The notes under the pieces: generated by a model | The model's database searches: none | Seen by the model: only the letters and a program-made list of their open reading frames with translations | Told to the model about the DNA's origin: nothing | Program-made: the position numbers and the translations under genes | From: Selenomonadaceae bacterium | GTDB taxonomy: Bacteria > Bacillota > Negativicutes > Selenomonadales > Selenomonadaceae | NCBI GenBank assembly: GCA_022786545.1 | Contig: JALFXV010000013.1 | Span: forward strand, 1 to 46,050 | Length of the DNA: 46,050 nt | Direction: 5' to 3' | Shown here: piece by piece, positions 31,530 to 39,455 of the stretch | How the letters are laid out: every line of letters begins with the position of its first letter | Numbering within the stretch: position 1 is the first letter of the stretch

Positions 31530-32621
31530 ATGCGGATTCGTATTCTGGACAAGTATATATTTAAAGAGGTTTTTAAGACCTTTATTTTCGGCATCTGTGC
31601 CTTTTCTGCCGTGTTTATCGGTTCCGGCACCTTGTTCCGTATTGCACAGTATATTACAGAGTATGGCGCATCTGTCACCTCTGTCATCAAGATTTTTGTA
31701 CTCAGCCTGCCGGGAGTGGTCATCTGGACCTTTCCCATGTCTATGCTGCTGGCAAGCCTCCTGACCATCGGCAGGCTGTCGGGCAACAGCGAGATTACTG
31801 CCATGAAGTCCTGCGGCATCAGCTTTTACCGCATCGCCACGCCGGCCATTGTACTGGGGGCCTTTGTCAGTGTTTTTGCGGTGGCCTTTAATGAGTATGT
31901 GGTTCCCTGGTCCAATGAGGCATACAGCAACGTGCTGGAGTATGAGATAAAGGGCAACCTTTCTCCTCAGTCCCAGGAGCATATCATCATCAAGGAAATC
32001 AAGCAGGGCAAGATTGAGAAGCTGGTGTATGCCCGTCAGTTTGTGGCGGATAGCAACACAATGGAAGGGATAGCCATGCAGTCCTTTGAGCAGGGCGAGC
32101 TGAAGCATGTGGAGAATGCGGAGTATGCCGAGTGGAAGGACAACATGTGGACCATGCACAACGGCATGATTTATGATGTGGCAGATGGCAAGAGCCAGCA
32201 CACCATGCGGTTTGATACCCAGGTGCTGCCTATCAATGAAAGCCCGCGGCAGATCGTGCAGGCTCAGAAAAAGCCTGAGGAAATGACCATGAAGGAGCTC
32301 AGCGAGCAGATTGGCATCATGAAGTCCCAGTATGTAAACACCAGCAAGCTGGAGACGGAGCTGCATCAGCGCATGACCATTCCGATGGCCAGCCTGATTT
32401 TTACGCTGGTAGGGGTGCCTCTGGGCATGCAGCCGAACCGCAACAGCTCATCTATGGGCTTTGTCATGAGCATTATCATTATATTTATCTACTATAGCCT
32501 GATGACAATGGCAGGGGCTATTGCCCAGGGTGGCATGGTCAATCCGATGCTGGCAGTATGGCTGCCGAATATCATCGGGCTTCTGGCCGGCGGTTATCTG
32601 ATGCGCCGTATGGCAAAATGA
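31530..32621 (+). CDS. LptF/LptG-family LPS export permease
   Basis: A 363-residue YjgP/YjgQ-family protein with six predicted membrane helices: three in the first 115 residues (VFKTFIFGICAFSAVFIG, LPGVVIWTFPMSMLLASLL, IVLGAFVSVFAVAFN), a periplasmic beta domain of about 150 residues, and three more after MTIPMASLIFTLVGVPLG. It would pair with LptB to lift LPS from the membrane. Proteobacteria have two such genes, lptF and lptG. Only one is present here, so it may act as a homodimer or have a partner elsewhere. Sequence alone does not tell F from G. Confidence 0.92.
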   Translation: MRIRILDKYIFKEVFKTFIFGICAFSAVFIGSGTLFRIAQYITEYGASVTSVIKIFVLSLPGVVIWTFPMSMLLASLLTIGRLSGNSEITAMKSCGISFYRIATPAIVLGAFVSVFAVAFNEYVVPWSNEAYSNVLEYEIKGNLSPQSQEHIIIKEIKQGKIEKLVYARQFVADSNTMEGIAMQSFEQGELKHVENAEYAEWKDNMWTMHNGMIYDVADGKSQHTMRFDTQVLPINESPRQIVQAQKKPEEMTMKELSEQIGIMKSQYVNTSKLETELHQRMTIPMASLIFTLVGVPLGMQPNRNSSSMGFVMSIIIIFIYYSLMTMAGAIAQGGMVNPMLAVWLPNIIGLLAGGYLMRRMAK

Positions 32622-32663
32622 GCTGTTTTGGCAGCCGGATAGAGAAAAAGAGGTGGCTCTTAT

Positions 32664-33887
32664 ATGTATGGTGTTGTGCTGATTTTTGTGCTGATAATAA
32701 CGGGGGGAGCCATTGCTTTTATTGGTGACAGGCTCGGTACCAAGGTAGGCAAGAAGAAGATGAGCATCTTCGGCCTGCGCCCCAGGCATACATCAATTTT
32801 GGTGACGATAGTGACGGGGGTGATGATTACTACCACCACATTGGGGGTAATGAGCATCATTTCCGAGAATGTGCGGACGGCGCTTTTTGGCATGGAAAAG
32901 CTGAATCAGAGCATGCAGCAGGCGAAAACAGAACTGGTGGAAGCTTCGGCACAGCTGGCTATGGCCAAGTCCGAGCAGGATAAAATCCAGTCCGAGCTGG
33001 ATGATACCAAAAAGGAACTTTCCGGGCTGGAGGAGCAGAAGAACCGGCTGGAAGTGCAGACCCAGGAATTGCAGGCTGTCAATGGCCGGCTGGAAAACGC
33101 CAATCAGCTGCTGACGGACAACAATCATGAGCTTTTGCAGAAAAGTGACAAGCTGACCCGTATCAACAATATTCTGGAGGAGGGCAACGAAAGGCTCAGC
33201 AGGAATAACGCCGAGCTTTATCAGATTAACCGGGAGCTGACCACCGGCATCCAGATTATGCGGGAAGGCTCCATCGCCTTCCAGGCCGGGGAAACCCTGG
33301 CGGGGGGCATTATTCAGGGCAAGCGCAGCATGGATGATATTCACAATGATATGGGCAGGCTCCTGGATATGGCCAGGTATACTGTCAGCCGCAAGCTGGG
33401 CAGCGAGGCCAAGGAGAACGAGAAGGATATCTGGATTTATCAGCCTGAGTTTGAGGAGGCTGCCGAGTATATTGCCGGGCACGAGGGCGAGTTCGTGGTG
33501 CGCATCGTGGCGGCAGGCAACCTGATTCAGGGGGAGGCGGTAGCCACCAATCTGCAGCTTTTTGCCAATAAGACTGTATATAAGGATGGCGATTTGCTGG
33601 TGGAGAAGAAGGTCAGCTTTAATCCTGCAAACGGTGCGGAGCTGGAGGCGGTGCTGACCAGCTTCCTGTCGGATGTAAATCACAAGGCCACATCGGATGG
33701 CATGATTCCTGATGCGGTGAACGGCTCCGTAGGCGTGGTGGATGCAGAGCAGATTTACAGCCTGATGGGGCAGCTGCAAAAGAGCAGCGGCAGTGCCATT
33801 ATCTCTGCCTTTGCTGATGGCATCACGGATATTGTAGGGCCTCTGCGCATCAAGCTGAAGCTGGCAGGGACAGGTCTTTTGCCATGA
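32664..33887 (+). CDS. DUF3084 coiled-coil membrane protein
   Basis: A 407-residue protein with two N-terminal membrane segments (YGVVLIFVLIITGGAIAFIG and SILVTIVTGVMITTTTLGVM) separated by the conserved DRLGTKVGKKKMSIFGLRPR. A coiled coil of about 100 residues (LNQSMQQAKTELVEASAQL, KKELSGLEEQKNRLEVQ) leads to a C-terminal alpha/beta domain. This matches the DUF3084 family, found in cyanobacteria and Negativicutes, whose function I do not know. It follows the LPS permease gene by 42 bp and overlaps the next gene by four bases. A role in spacing or tethering the two membranes is possible from the coiled coil and position, but is inference. Confidence 0.85.
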   Translation: MYGVVLIFVLIITGGAIAFIGDRLGTKVGKKKMSIFGLRPRHTSILVTIVTGVMITTTTLGVMSIISENVRTALFGMEKLNQSMQQAKTELVEASAQLAMAKSEQDKIQSELDDTKKELSGLEEQKNRLEVQTQELQAVNGRLENANQLLTDNNHELLQKSDKLTRINNILEEGNERLSRNNAELYQINRELTTGIQIMREGSIAFQAGETLAGGIIQGKRSMDDIHNDMGRLLDMARYTVSRKLGSEAKENEKDIWIYQPEFEEAAEYIAGHEGEFVVRIVAAGNLIQGEAVATNLQLFANKTVYKDGDLLVEKKVSFNPANGAELEAVLTSFLSDVNHKATSDGMIPDAVNGSVGVVDAEQIYSLMGQLQKSSGSAIISAFADGITDIVGPLRIKLKLAGTGLLP

Positions 33888-34288
33888 GGGGGCTGACAGC
33901 CGGGCTGGATCCCGGCAGGGACAAGTGCGGCCTGGCAGTGGTGGATGAAAAGGGAAGCTGCCTTTTTCATCAGGTGGTGCCTACGGCGGCACTTGAGCAG
34001 CACTTGCAGCAGCTTTGGGCAGAGTATGGGTTTTCGCTGCTGGTCATGGGTGACGGCACCACCAGCAAAAAGGCGGAGCAGCGTGTCAGGGCTGCCCTGC
34101 CGGAGACAGAGCTGGCCATTGTGGACGAGTACAGGACAACTGATGCGGCCAGGGAGGAATACTGGCGCATCCATCCCCCTGCCGGGTGGCGCCGCCTGGT
34201 GCCAAGGGGCATGCTGGTGCCGCCGGAGCCGGTGGATGACCTGGCGGCACTGATACTGGCGCGGCGCTATGTATTGAAGCGGCCATAG
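33884..34288 (+). CDS. RNase H-fold (RuvC/YqgF-like) protein
   Basis: A 134-residue protein starting at an ATGA overlap with the DUF3084 gene. The opening LTAGLDPGRDKCGLAVVDEKG is the first strand of an RNase H-like nuclease fold with an Asp at the catalytic position, and LLVMGDGTTSKKAEQRV and LAIVDEYRTTDAAREEY correspond to the second and third motifs. The last part VDDLAALILARRYV carries the C-terminal Asp. It resembles the family containing YqgF (pre-16S rRNA processing) and RuvC but is not clearly either. Pairing with a DUF3084 gene seems recurrent in other diderms, as far as I recall, so it may act with it. Confidence 0.65.
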   Translation: MRGLTAGLDPGRDKCGLAVVDEKGSCLFHQVVPTAALEQHLQQLWAEYGFSLLVMGDGTTSKKAEQRVRAALPETELAIVDEYRTTDAAREEYWRIHPPAGWRRLVPRGMLVPPEPVDDLAALILARRYVLKRP

Positions 34289-34329
34289 ATATTTTGCGAG
34301 GTCATGTGTTGGAAGAAGGAGATGGCTTT

Positions 34330-34788
34330 ATGTCAGAACCGCAGAAAAGGCCTGAGTGGCATGAATACTTTCTTGATATAGCAAAGGCAGTAGGCAGGCG
34401 TTCTACCTGCCTGCGCCGCCGTTATGGGGCGATTATTGTCAAAGACAAGATTATCATCAGCACCGGCTACAATGGTGCCCCCCGGGGCGAGGCAAACTGC
34501 ATTGATGTCGGCATGTGCGAGCGTGAGCGGCTGCATGTGCCAAAGGGGCAGAACTATGAGCTGTGCGTGGCAGTCCATGCGGAGCAGAACGCCATCATCA
34601 ATGGGGACCCTGACAAGATGCAGGGAGCAACGGCGTATATTGTAGGCTACAATGCAGACGGCACCCTGGCATCCGGCAAGCCCTGCCTTTTGTGCCGCCG
34701 CATGCTGAGGAATGCCATGCTGGCGAAGGTGATTTATCTGGAAACGGATGGCAGTATTGTGGAAACAACTCCGGAGGAGATTAGGTAA
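34330..34788 (+). CDS. Deoxycytidylate deaminase family protein
   Basis: A 152-residue zinc-dependent deaminase converting dCMP to dUMP for thymidylate synthesis; ComEB belongs to the same family. The zinc site is visible as HAEQNAII and PCLLCRRM, and the N-terminal RSTCLRRRYGAIIVKDKIIISTGYNG is typical of dCMP deaminases. ATG 34330 has AGGAG eight bases upstream; a longer reading from 34294 lacks this. It is unrelated to the surface pathway and is probably just co-transcribed. Confidence 0.9.
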   Translation: MSEPQKRPEWHEYFLDIAKAVGRRSTCLRRRYGAIIVKDKIIISTGYNGAPRGEANCIDVGMCERERLHVPKGQNYELCVAVHAEQNAIINGDPDKMQGATAYIVGYNADGTLASGKPCLLCRRMLRNAMLAKVIYLETDGSIVETTPEEIR

Positions 34789-34794
34789 ATTATG

Positions 34795-34823
34795 TTGACA
34801 GTTGCAGATAGCTGGGGTAAAAT
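34795..34823 (+). promoter_or_regulatory. Near-consensus sigma-70 promoter for wecA-wecB
   Basis: -35 TTGACA (34795-34800, perfect), a 17-bp spacer, and -10 TAAAAT (34818-34823, 5 of 6). It begins six bases after the deaminase stop and 29 bases separate the -10 from the wecA start. No terminator is seen in front of it. Confidence 0.88.
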
Positions 34824-34851
34824 TGGTGTTTGAGAAAGTGGGTGAAAAAAT

Positions 34852-35889
34852 ATGCCGAATTATATTTGGGCATTTTTGATTGCACTGATTGTGGCCCTGG
34901 CTGCGACACCGGGCGTGATTGTGCTGGCTGGCAAGACAGGTGCTATGGATGCGCCTGATGCCAGGAAGGTTCACAAGGGGCCTATGCCGCGGATTGGCGG
35001 CCTGGCCATTTATGTAGGCTTTATGGCAGCTGTGGCTGCTATGCTGAATTTTGGCGATTTGCCGCCGGAGGTGGCAAATGGCGTGAAGGGGCTCCTGATT
35101 GGCGGCACCCTGATTGTGCTGCTTGGCCTGATTGATGATTACAAAAATCTGCCGGCCAAGGTCAAGCTGCTGGGGCAGATTGCGGCAGCATGCGTAGTTG
35201 TTTATTTTGATGTCCGCATTGACTTCATCACGGACCCTTTTGGTGATTTTCTGTACCTGGAGTATCTGGCGGCACCTGCCACGGTGTTCTGGATTGTAGG
35301 GCTGACCAATACTGTCAATCTCATTGACGGCCTGGACGGCCTGGCAGCCGGGGTGGCGGTGATTGCCTCCATTACGATTTTCCTGGTGGCATTACAGCAG
35401 GAGGTCATGGTGGTGGCCCTGTTTACGGCAGCTTTGGCAGGCTCTGCTCTGGGCTTTTTGCGGTACAACTTCAATCCTGCCAGGATTTTCATGGGGGATA
35501 CGGGCAGCATGTTCCTGGGCTTTATTTTAGCCGGGATTTCCGTGATTGGTGCCGTGAAGTGCGCGGCAACCATCGCTTTGATTGTGCCTATCCTGGCCCT
35601 GGGGGTGCCGATTATGGACACTACCTTTGCCATTATCCGGCGTTACCGCGGCGGCGTGCCTATCTTCAAGCCTGACAAGGGGCATCTCCATCATCGCCTT
35701 TTGGATTTGGGCTTTTCCCAGAAGCAGGCGGTGCTTCTGATGTACGTTATCAGTGCGCTCCTGGGGCTTAGTGCAGTTGTTTTGAATGAGGTTTCCGGCA
35801 GCATGTCCATCGTGATTGTAGCCTGTGTGCTGCTGGTGGTGTTCATGGGAGCGAAGAAGCTAGGTATTTTCAGGTTAAAGACGAAATAA
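34852..35889 (+). CDS. Undecaprenyl-phosphate GlcNAc-1-phosphate transferase family (WecA/TagO-like)
   Basis: A 345-residue polytopic enzyme of the MraY/WecA/TagO family with about ten membrane helices. Cytoplasmic motifs are DDYKNLPAKVKLLGQ, NLIDGLDGLAAGVAVI (Asp-rich catalytic loop), NFNPARIFMGDTGSMFLG, and the His-rich PDKGHLHHRLLDLG that marks the WecA/TagO branch. It would transfer a sugar-1-phosphate, probably GlcNAc-1-P, to undecaprenyl phosphate to start a surface glycan such as O-antigen or a secondary wall polymer. The next gene makes UDP-ManNAc, so the glycan probably contains ManNAc. Confidence 0.9.
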   Translation: MPNYIWAFLIALIVALAATPGVIVLAGKTGAMDAPDARKVHKGPMPRIGGLAIYVGFMAAVAAMLNFGDLPPEVANGVKGLLIGGTLIVLLGLIDDYKNLPAKVKLLGQIAAACVVVYFDVRIDFITDPFGDFLYLEYLAAPATVFWIVGLTNTVNLIDGLDGLAAGVAVIASITIFLVALQQEVMVVALFTAALAGSALGFLRYNFNPARIFMGDTGSMFLGFILAGISVIGAVKCAATIALIVPILALGVPIMDTTFAIIRRYRGGVPIFKPDKGHLHHRLLDLGFSQKQAVLLMYVISALLGLSAVVLNEVSGSMSIVIVACVLLVVFMGAKKLGIFRLKTK

Positions 35890-35912
35890 TTCAGCGTAGA
35901 GAGGGGTTTATG

Positions 35913-37073
35913 ATGGCTAAGAAGATTAAGGTCATGACTGTGTTCGGCACCCGGCCGGAGGCAATCAAGATGGCACCTGTGGTGCTGGAGCTGGCGAAGC
36001 ATCCTGACAAGATTGTGCCTGTGGTAACTGTTACTGCCCAGCATAGGGATATGCTAGATCAGGTTCTGAATCTGTTTCAGATCAAGCCTGACCATGATTT
36101 GGATATTATGGCAGCCGGGCAGACCCTGTTTGATATTACCTCCAGGGCCATGATGGGTCTGGACAAGGTATTGCAGGAGGAGAAGCCGGATATCGTGCTG
36201 GTGCATGGTGATACTACTACTACCTTTGCCGGTGCGCTGGCGGCCTATTACCATCAGGTTTCCGTAGGCCACGTGGAGGCAGGGCTCCGCACCCACAACA
36301 AGTATTCTCCCTTCCCGGAGGAAATGAACCGCAAGCTGACCGGCTCTATTGCTGATTTGCATTTTGCCCCGACTGATACCTCGGAAAAAAATCTTTTGGG
36401 GGAGTCCGTGGACAGCGAGAGGATTTTTGTCACCGGCAATACGGTTATTGATGCCCTTCACAGGACTGTGGATGATGATTTCCAGTTTGAGGATGAGGTG
36501 TTGCAGGGGATTGACTTCAAGAATAAGCGGATTGTGCTCCTGACCACCCATCGCCGGGAAAACCTGGGTGAGCCGATGCGCCATGTGTACAGGGCTATGC
36601 GCCGCCTGGTGGATGAGTTTGAGGATGTGGAAATCGTTTTCCCTGTCCACAAGAACCCTAAGGTGCGGGAGGTAGTGCAGGAAGAACTGGGCGGTCTTGC
36701 CAAGGTGCATTTGATTGATCCGCTGGATTATGAGCCGTTTGCCAACCTGATGCACAGGTCCCATCTGATTCTGACTGACTCCGGCGGCGTGCAGGAGGAA
36801 GCACCTGCCCTGGGCAAGCCGGTATTGGTGCTCCGTGATACCACTGAGCGGCCTGAGGCGGTGGCAGCAGGCACTGTGAAGCTTATCGGCACTGATGAAA
36901 AGGTTGTCTATGATGAGGCAAAGCTTCTGCTGACTGATGGGGATGAGTATAACCGCATGTCAGAGGCATGCAACCCTTATGGGGATGGCAAGGCTTCCCA
37001 GCGCATTATTCAGGCTATCCTCTATCACTATGGACTGGCTGAGGAAAAGCCGGAGTCATTTGTGGCAAAATAA
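35913..37073 (+). CDS. wecB: UDP-N-acetylglucosamine 2-epimerase (non-hydrolysing)
   Basis: A 386-residue GT-B-fold epimerase interconverting UDP-GlcNAc and UDP-ManNAc. Key segments are TVFGTRPEAIKMAPVV, TAQHRDMLDQVL, VHGDTTTTFAGALAAYY, HVEAGLRTHNKYSPFPEE, TTHRRENLG and LTDSGGVQEEAPALGKPVLVLRDTTERPEA, all in the expected order. Two adjacent ATGs (35910, 35913) are possible; 35913 gives better spacing to AGAGGGG. It ends in a bipartite terminator at 37151-37200 and closes the wec transcript. Confidence 0.94.
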   Translation: MAKKIKVMTVFGTRPEAIKMAPVVLELAKHPDKIVPVVTVTAQHRDMLDQVLNLFQIKPDHDLDIMAAGQTLFDITSRAMMGLDKVLQEEKPDIVLVHGDTTTTFAGALAAYYHQVSVGHVEAGLRTHNKYSPFPEEMNRKLTGSIADLHFAPTDTSEKNLLGESVDSERIFVTGNTVIDALHRTVDDDFQFEDEVLQGIDFKNKRIVLLTTHRRENLGEPMRHVYRAMRRLVDEFEDVEIVFPVHKNPKVREVVQEELGGLAKVHLIDPLDYEPFANLMHRSHLILTDSGGVQEEAPALGKPVLVLRDTTERPEAVAAGTVKLIGTDEKVVYDEAKLLLTDGDEYNRMSEACNPYGDGKASQRIIQAILYHYGLAEEKPESFVAK

Positions 37074-37091
37074 AATGAAAATCTGCGTTAG

Positions 37092-37144
37092 AAACGTAAG
37101 ATATAATATAAGATAGCAATACAAGAACGTATAAGATAATATAT
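37092..37144 (+). repeat. Imperfect AT-rich direct repeat
   Basis: AACGTAAGATATAATATAAG and AACGTATAAGATAATATATG are two imperfect copies in tandem between wecB and its terminator. They contain -10-like hexamers, but a transcript from here would meet the terminator at once. They could be a regulator binding site or decayed sequence. Confidence 0.35.
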
Positions 37145-37150
37145 GTTGGA

Positions 37151-37200
37151 AATAGCTGTGCGGCAGATGTGTATGCATATCTGCTGGCACGGCTATTTTT
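37151..37200 (+). terminator. Terminator after wecB
   Basis: AATAGCTGTGCGGCAGAT (37151-37168) pairs, with small mismatches, with ATCTGCTGGCACGGCTATT (37179-37197) and is followed by TTT. The stem is long and the T-run is adjacent. The rest of the 401-bp gap between wecB and atpI (37074-37474) holds an AT-rich direct repeat, the atp promoter and a small hairpin at the atpI ribosome binding site; I see no gene in it. Confidence 0.8.
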
Positions 37201-37384
37201 GTATCAGCAGGGATTGCAAGAATTGCAGAGAGTGCAGGGAGCAGATTGTAGATTACATATTGCACGAATTTTCATCGCATATTCAACGAAATTTCAACAT
37301 TTATCCCTTTACAACAGTGAAGTAAAATTCCCATAAATTATTTTTAAAATTTATGCTTTTACAGTGTATTGTTAGCAAAATTTA

Positions 37385-37393
37385 TGGTATAAT
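37385..37393 (+). promoter_or_regulatory. Extended -10 promoter for the atp operon
   Basis: TG-G-TATAAT at 37385-37393 is a perfect extended -10. The -35 position (37365-37370, TGTATT) is poor. The region upstream is strongly A/T-rich with T- and A-tracts, resembling an UP element. It is the only good promoter between the wecB terminator and atpI. Confidence 0.75.
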
Positions 37394-37449
37394 GTCATGG
37401 TCAATGGGCTATGGTATTTGTCTGTTGATTTAAATAATATTCAAACGAT

Positions 37450-37471
37450 GACGATTTTTCGTCGGAGGAGG
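37450..37471 (+). promoter_or_regulatory. Hairpin abutting the atpI ribosome binding site
   Basis: GACGA-TTTT-TCGTC (37450-37463) lies directly against GGAGGAGG (37464-37471). The structure may limit or expose the ribosome binding site. Only the inverted repeat is seen. Confidence 0.4.
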
Positions 37472-37474
37472 AAT

Positions 37475-37855
37475 ATGAGGGAAATTTTATTGACAGGTAC
37501 CAGGCAGCTGCTGAGGGCGCTGGCGGTCTGTACCCTGCTGTGCGGAAGCACCTTGTGGGGCATGGGCAGGCCGGAGCTTTTGGGAGGCCTTGTGGCAGGC
37601 TATGTCACGGGAATGGCCTGGTATGGCGTAATGTTTGGCAGGCTGTGGCGCAGCGCGGATATGACCGTCTCCCAGGCCAAGCAGCAGGTTGTGGTGGGGG
37701 CTATTTTGCGGCTCTTGCTGATGGGTGCTGTGTTCTGGGCGGCTATTCAGGTGTCCTTCGGGCAGTTCCTGGCCACGGTGGCAGGCTTCGGCATTGTCTA
37801 CGTGCTGGGCATGGTGCTATTGATGCTGGCCAGCAGGAAGCTTTTCCGCCAATGA
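37475..37855 (+). CDS. ATP synthase subunit I (AtpI-like)
   Basis: A 126-residue protein with four hydrophobic segments (LLRALAVCTLLCGSTLW, LLGGLVAGYVTGMAWYGVMF, VVVGAILRLLLMGAVFWAAI, FLATVAGFGIVYVLGMVLLML). AtpI proteins are poorly conserved membrane proteins at the head of atp operons that help assemble the c-ring or carry ions. ATG 37475 is selected because GGAGGAGG lies just upstream; a longer in-frame start at 37397 has no ribosome binding site. The identification depends on size, hydrophobicity and position before atpB. Confidence 0.78.
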   Translation: MREILLTGTRQLLRALAVCTLLCGSTLWGMGRPELLGGLVAGYVTGMAWYGVMFGRLWRSADMTVSQAKQQVVVGAILRLLLMGAVFWAAIQVSFGQFLATVAGFGIVYVLGMVLLMLASRKLFRQ

Positions 37856-37935
37856 GAATGTCATGAAATTTCGAGGGGCGTGACAGGCGCTGCCCCGCAA
37901 GACAGCGCACTGCACCACAAAGGAGGTAGAGGTAT

Positions 37936-38607
37936 ATGCACGAAATCGGTGTTCGCGAAACAGTGCAGTTTGCCGGTCTGACCTTCAATTGGGAAACCCT
38001 GGTGATGACCTGGATTACAATGGCAATCGTTATCCTGATTGCTTTTTTGGCTTCCAGGAGTCTCAAGCTGGTGCCGACAGGTGCTCAGAATGTGGTTGAG
38101 ATGCTCATCGTCTGGCTCCGCGAGCAGGTACACAACAACCTGGGAACCAGAGGCGATTTTTTGACGCCTTTGATTGTTACCCTGTTCCTGTTCCTGGTGA
38201 TTTCCAACTGGCTGGGTCTGGTGCCTAGGATGGCATCGCCGACAAATGACCTGAACACCACACTGGGGCTTGCTCTGCTGATGGTACTCATTGTCCATGT
38301 TCTCGGCATCTACATGAAGGGAATGCACTACATCAAGCATTTCTTCCAGCCGGTAGCGCCGTTCGTGGTCATTAACGCCATTGAGGAGGTCGCAAAGCCT
38401 ATCACCCTGTCCTTCCGTCTATTCGGCAACATCATGGCAGGTGAGATTCTCATCATCATCCTGCTGAAGCTGGTGCCAATCTGGATGCCTATCCCATCCG
38501 TGGTATGGCTGGCATTCAGTATCTTTATCGGCGGAGTTCAGGCTTTCATCTTCACCAGCCTGTCCCTGGCTTACTTAGCCAATGCGGTCAAGGAAAGTGA
38601 AGAATAA
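37936..38607 (+). CDS. atpB: F-type ATP synthase subunit a
   Basis: A 223-residue membrane subunit forming the ion half-channels with the c-ring. The essential Arg is in KPITLSFRLFGNIMAGE, and the C-terminal AFSIFIGGVQAFIFTSLSLAYLANAV is typical. AAGGAGG precedes the ATG. It is the first structural gene after atpI. Confidence 0.96.
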   Translation: MHEIGVRETVQFAGLTFNWETLVMTWITMAIVILIAFLASRSLKLVPTGAQNVVEMLIVWLREQVHNNLGTRGDFLTPLIVTLFLFLVISNWLGLVPRMASPTNDLNTTLGLALLMVLIVHVLGIYMKGMHYIKHFFQPVAPFVVINAIEEVAKPITLSFRLFGNIMAGEILIIILLKLVPIWMPIPSVVWLAFSIFIGGVQAFIFTSLSLAYLANAVKESEE

Positions 38608-38658
38608 CAGTTCTTATCTTATTTATTATTCATGATTTACTAGAGGAGGATTTTTCTA

Positions 38659-38910
38659 ATGGAAAACGCAATTATGGTAGCAGCCGCTCTGCTGGGCGCA
38701 GGTATTACTATGGGTTTGGCAGCAATTGGTGCCGGTCTGGGCGATAGCCTTGTAGCAAGCAAGTTCATCGAGGGCCTGACCCGTCAGCCGGAGGCAAAGA
38801 ACGTACTGTTCACCAACACCCTGATTTCTATCGGTCTGGTAGAGTCTATGGCAATTATCGCAACCGTTATTGCCCTGATCATGCTCTTTGCAAATCCACT
38901 CATCAAATAA
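38659..38910 (+). CDS. atpE: F-type ATP synthase subunit c with two-carboxylate ion site
   Basis: An 83-residue hairpin of two membrane helices joined by the polar loop TRQPEAKN. The ion-binding Glu is Glu62 in GLVESMAII. Asp29 in IGAGLGDSL aligns with Gln32 of the Na+-type Ilyobacter c subunit, and Leu60 and Ser63 align with its Val63 and Ser66; its Thr67 position is Met64 here. A carboxylate at the first position together with the Glu recalls the two-carboxylate c-ring reported for Fusobacterium nucleatum. Sodium coupling is therefore plausible but not proven. GAGGAGG lies upstream. Confidence 0.96.
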   Translation: MENAIMVAAALLGAGITMGLAAIGAGLGDSLVASKFIEGLTRQPEAKNVLFTNTLISIGLVESMAIIATVIALIMLFANPLIK

Positions 38911-38951
38911 GAAACCTATTTGTGGTGTGATTTTTAGAGGAGGCAATAGAA

Positions 38952-39455
38952 TTGATAGATATTAATGCAACACTGGTTGCTCAGATGCTGAACTTCTTGA
39001 TTCTGGTTGTCGTTCTCCGTTTGGTTGCCTACAAGCCGATTGTAAAGATGCTGGAGGAGCGTTCTCAGCGTATTGCCGGCAGCATCAAAAAAGCTGATGA
39101 GGATGCAGCAGCTGCCGAAGCTACCCTGAAGGAGTACAAGGCACAGCTCGCCACTGCACGCACCAAGGCCCAGGAAATTATGGACAAGGCCGAGAAGCGC
39201 GCCCAGGACGAGCATGCTGAGAAAATCCAGGCGACCAATGCTGAGATTAAGCTGATGAAGGATAACGCCAAGGCGGAGATGCAGCGTGAGCGTGCCCAGG
39301 CTGTGGAGGTATTGCGGGGGCAGATGGTAGCCCTGTCAATGGCCGCAGCTCAGAAGATTGTTTCCAAGAATATGGATGCTGCTGAAAACGAGGCTCTTGT
39401 CAGCGAGTTTATCGACCAGCTGGACAAGGACAAGATTGGTGATTTGCCATGCTAA
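38952..39455 (+). CDS. atpF: F-type ATP synthase subunit b
   Basis: A 167-residue peripheral stalk subunit: one membrane helix (about 8-23, VAQMLNFLILVVVLRL) followed by a long charged helix (EERSQRIAGSIKKADEDAAAAEATLKE). It starts at TTG 38952 with AGAGGAGG eight bases upstream; no ATG is available near the family start. It overlaps atpH by seven bases. Confidence 0.93.
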   Translation: MIDINATLVAQMLNFLILVVVLRLVAYKPIVKMLEERSQRIAGSIKKADEDAAAAEATLKEYKAQLATARTKAQEIMDKAEKRAQDEHAEKIQATNAEIKLMKDNAKAEMQRERAQAVEVLRGQMVALSMAAAQKIVSKNMDAAENEALVSEFIDQLDKDKIGDLPC

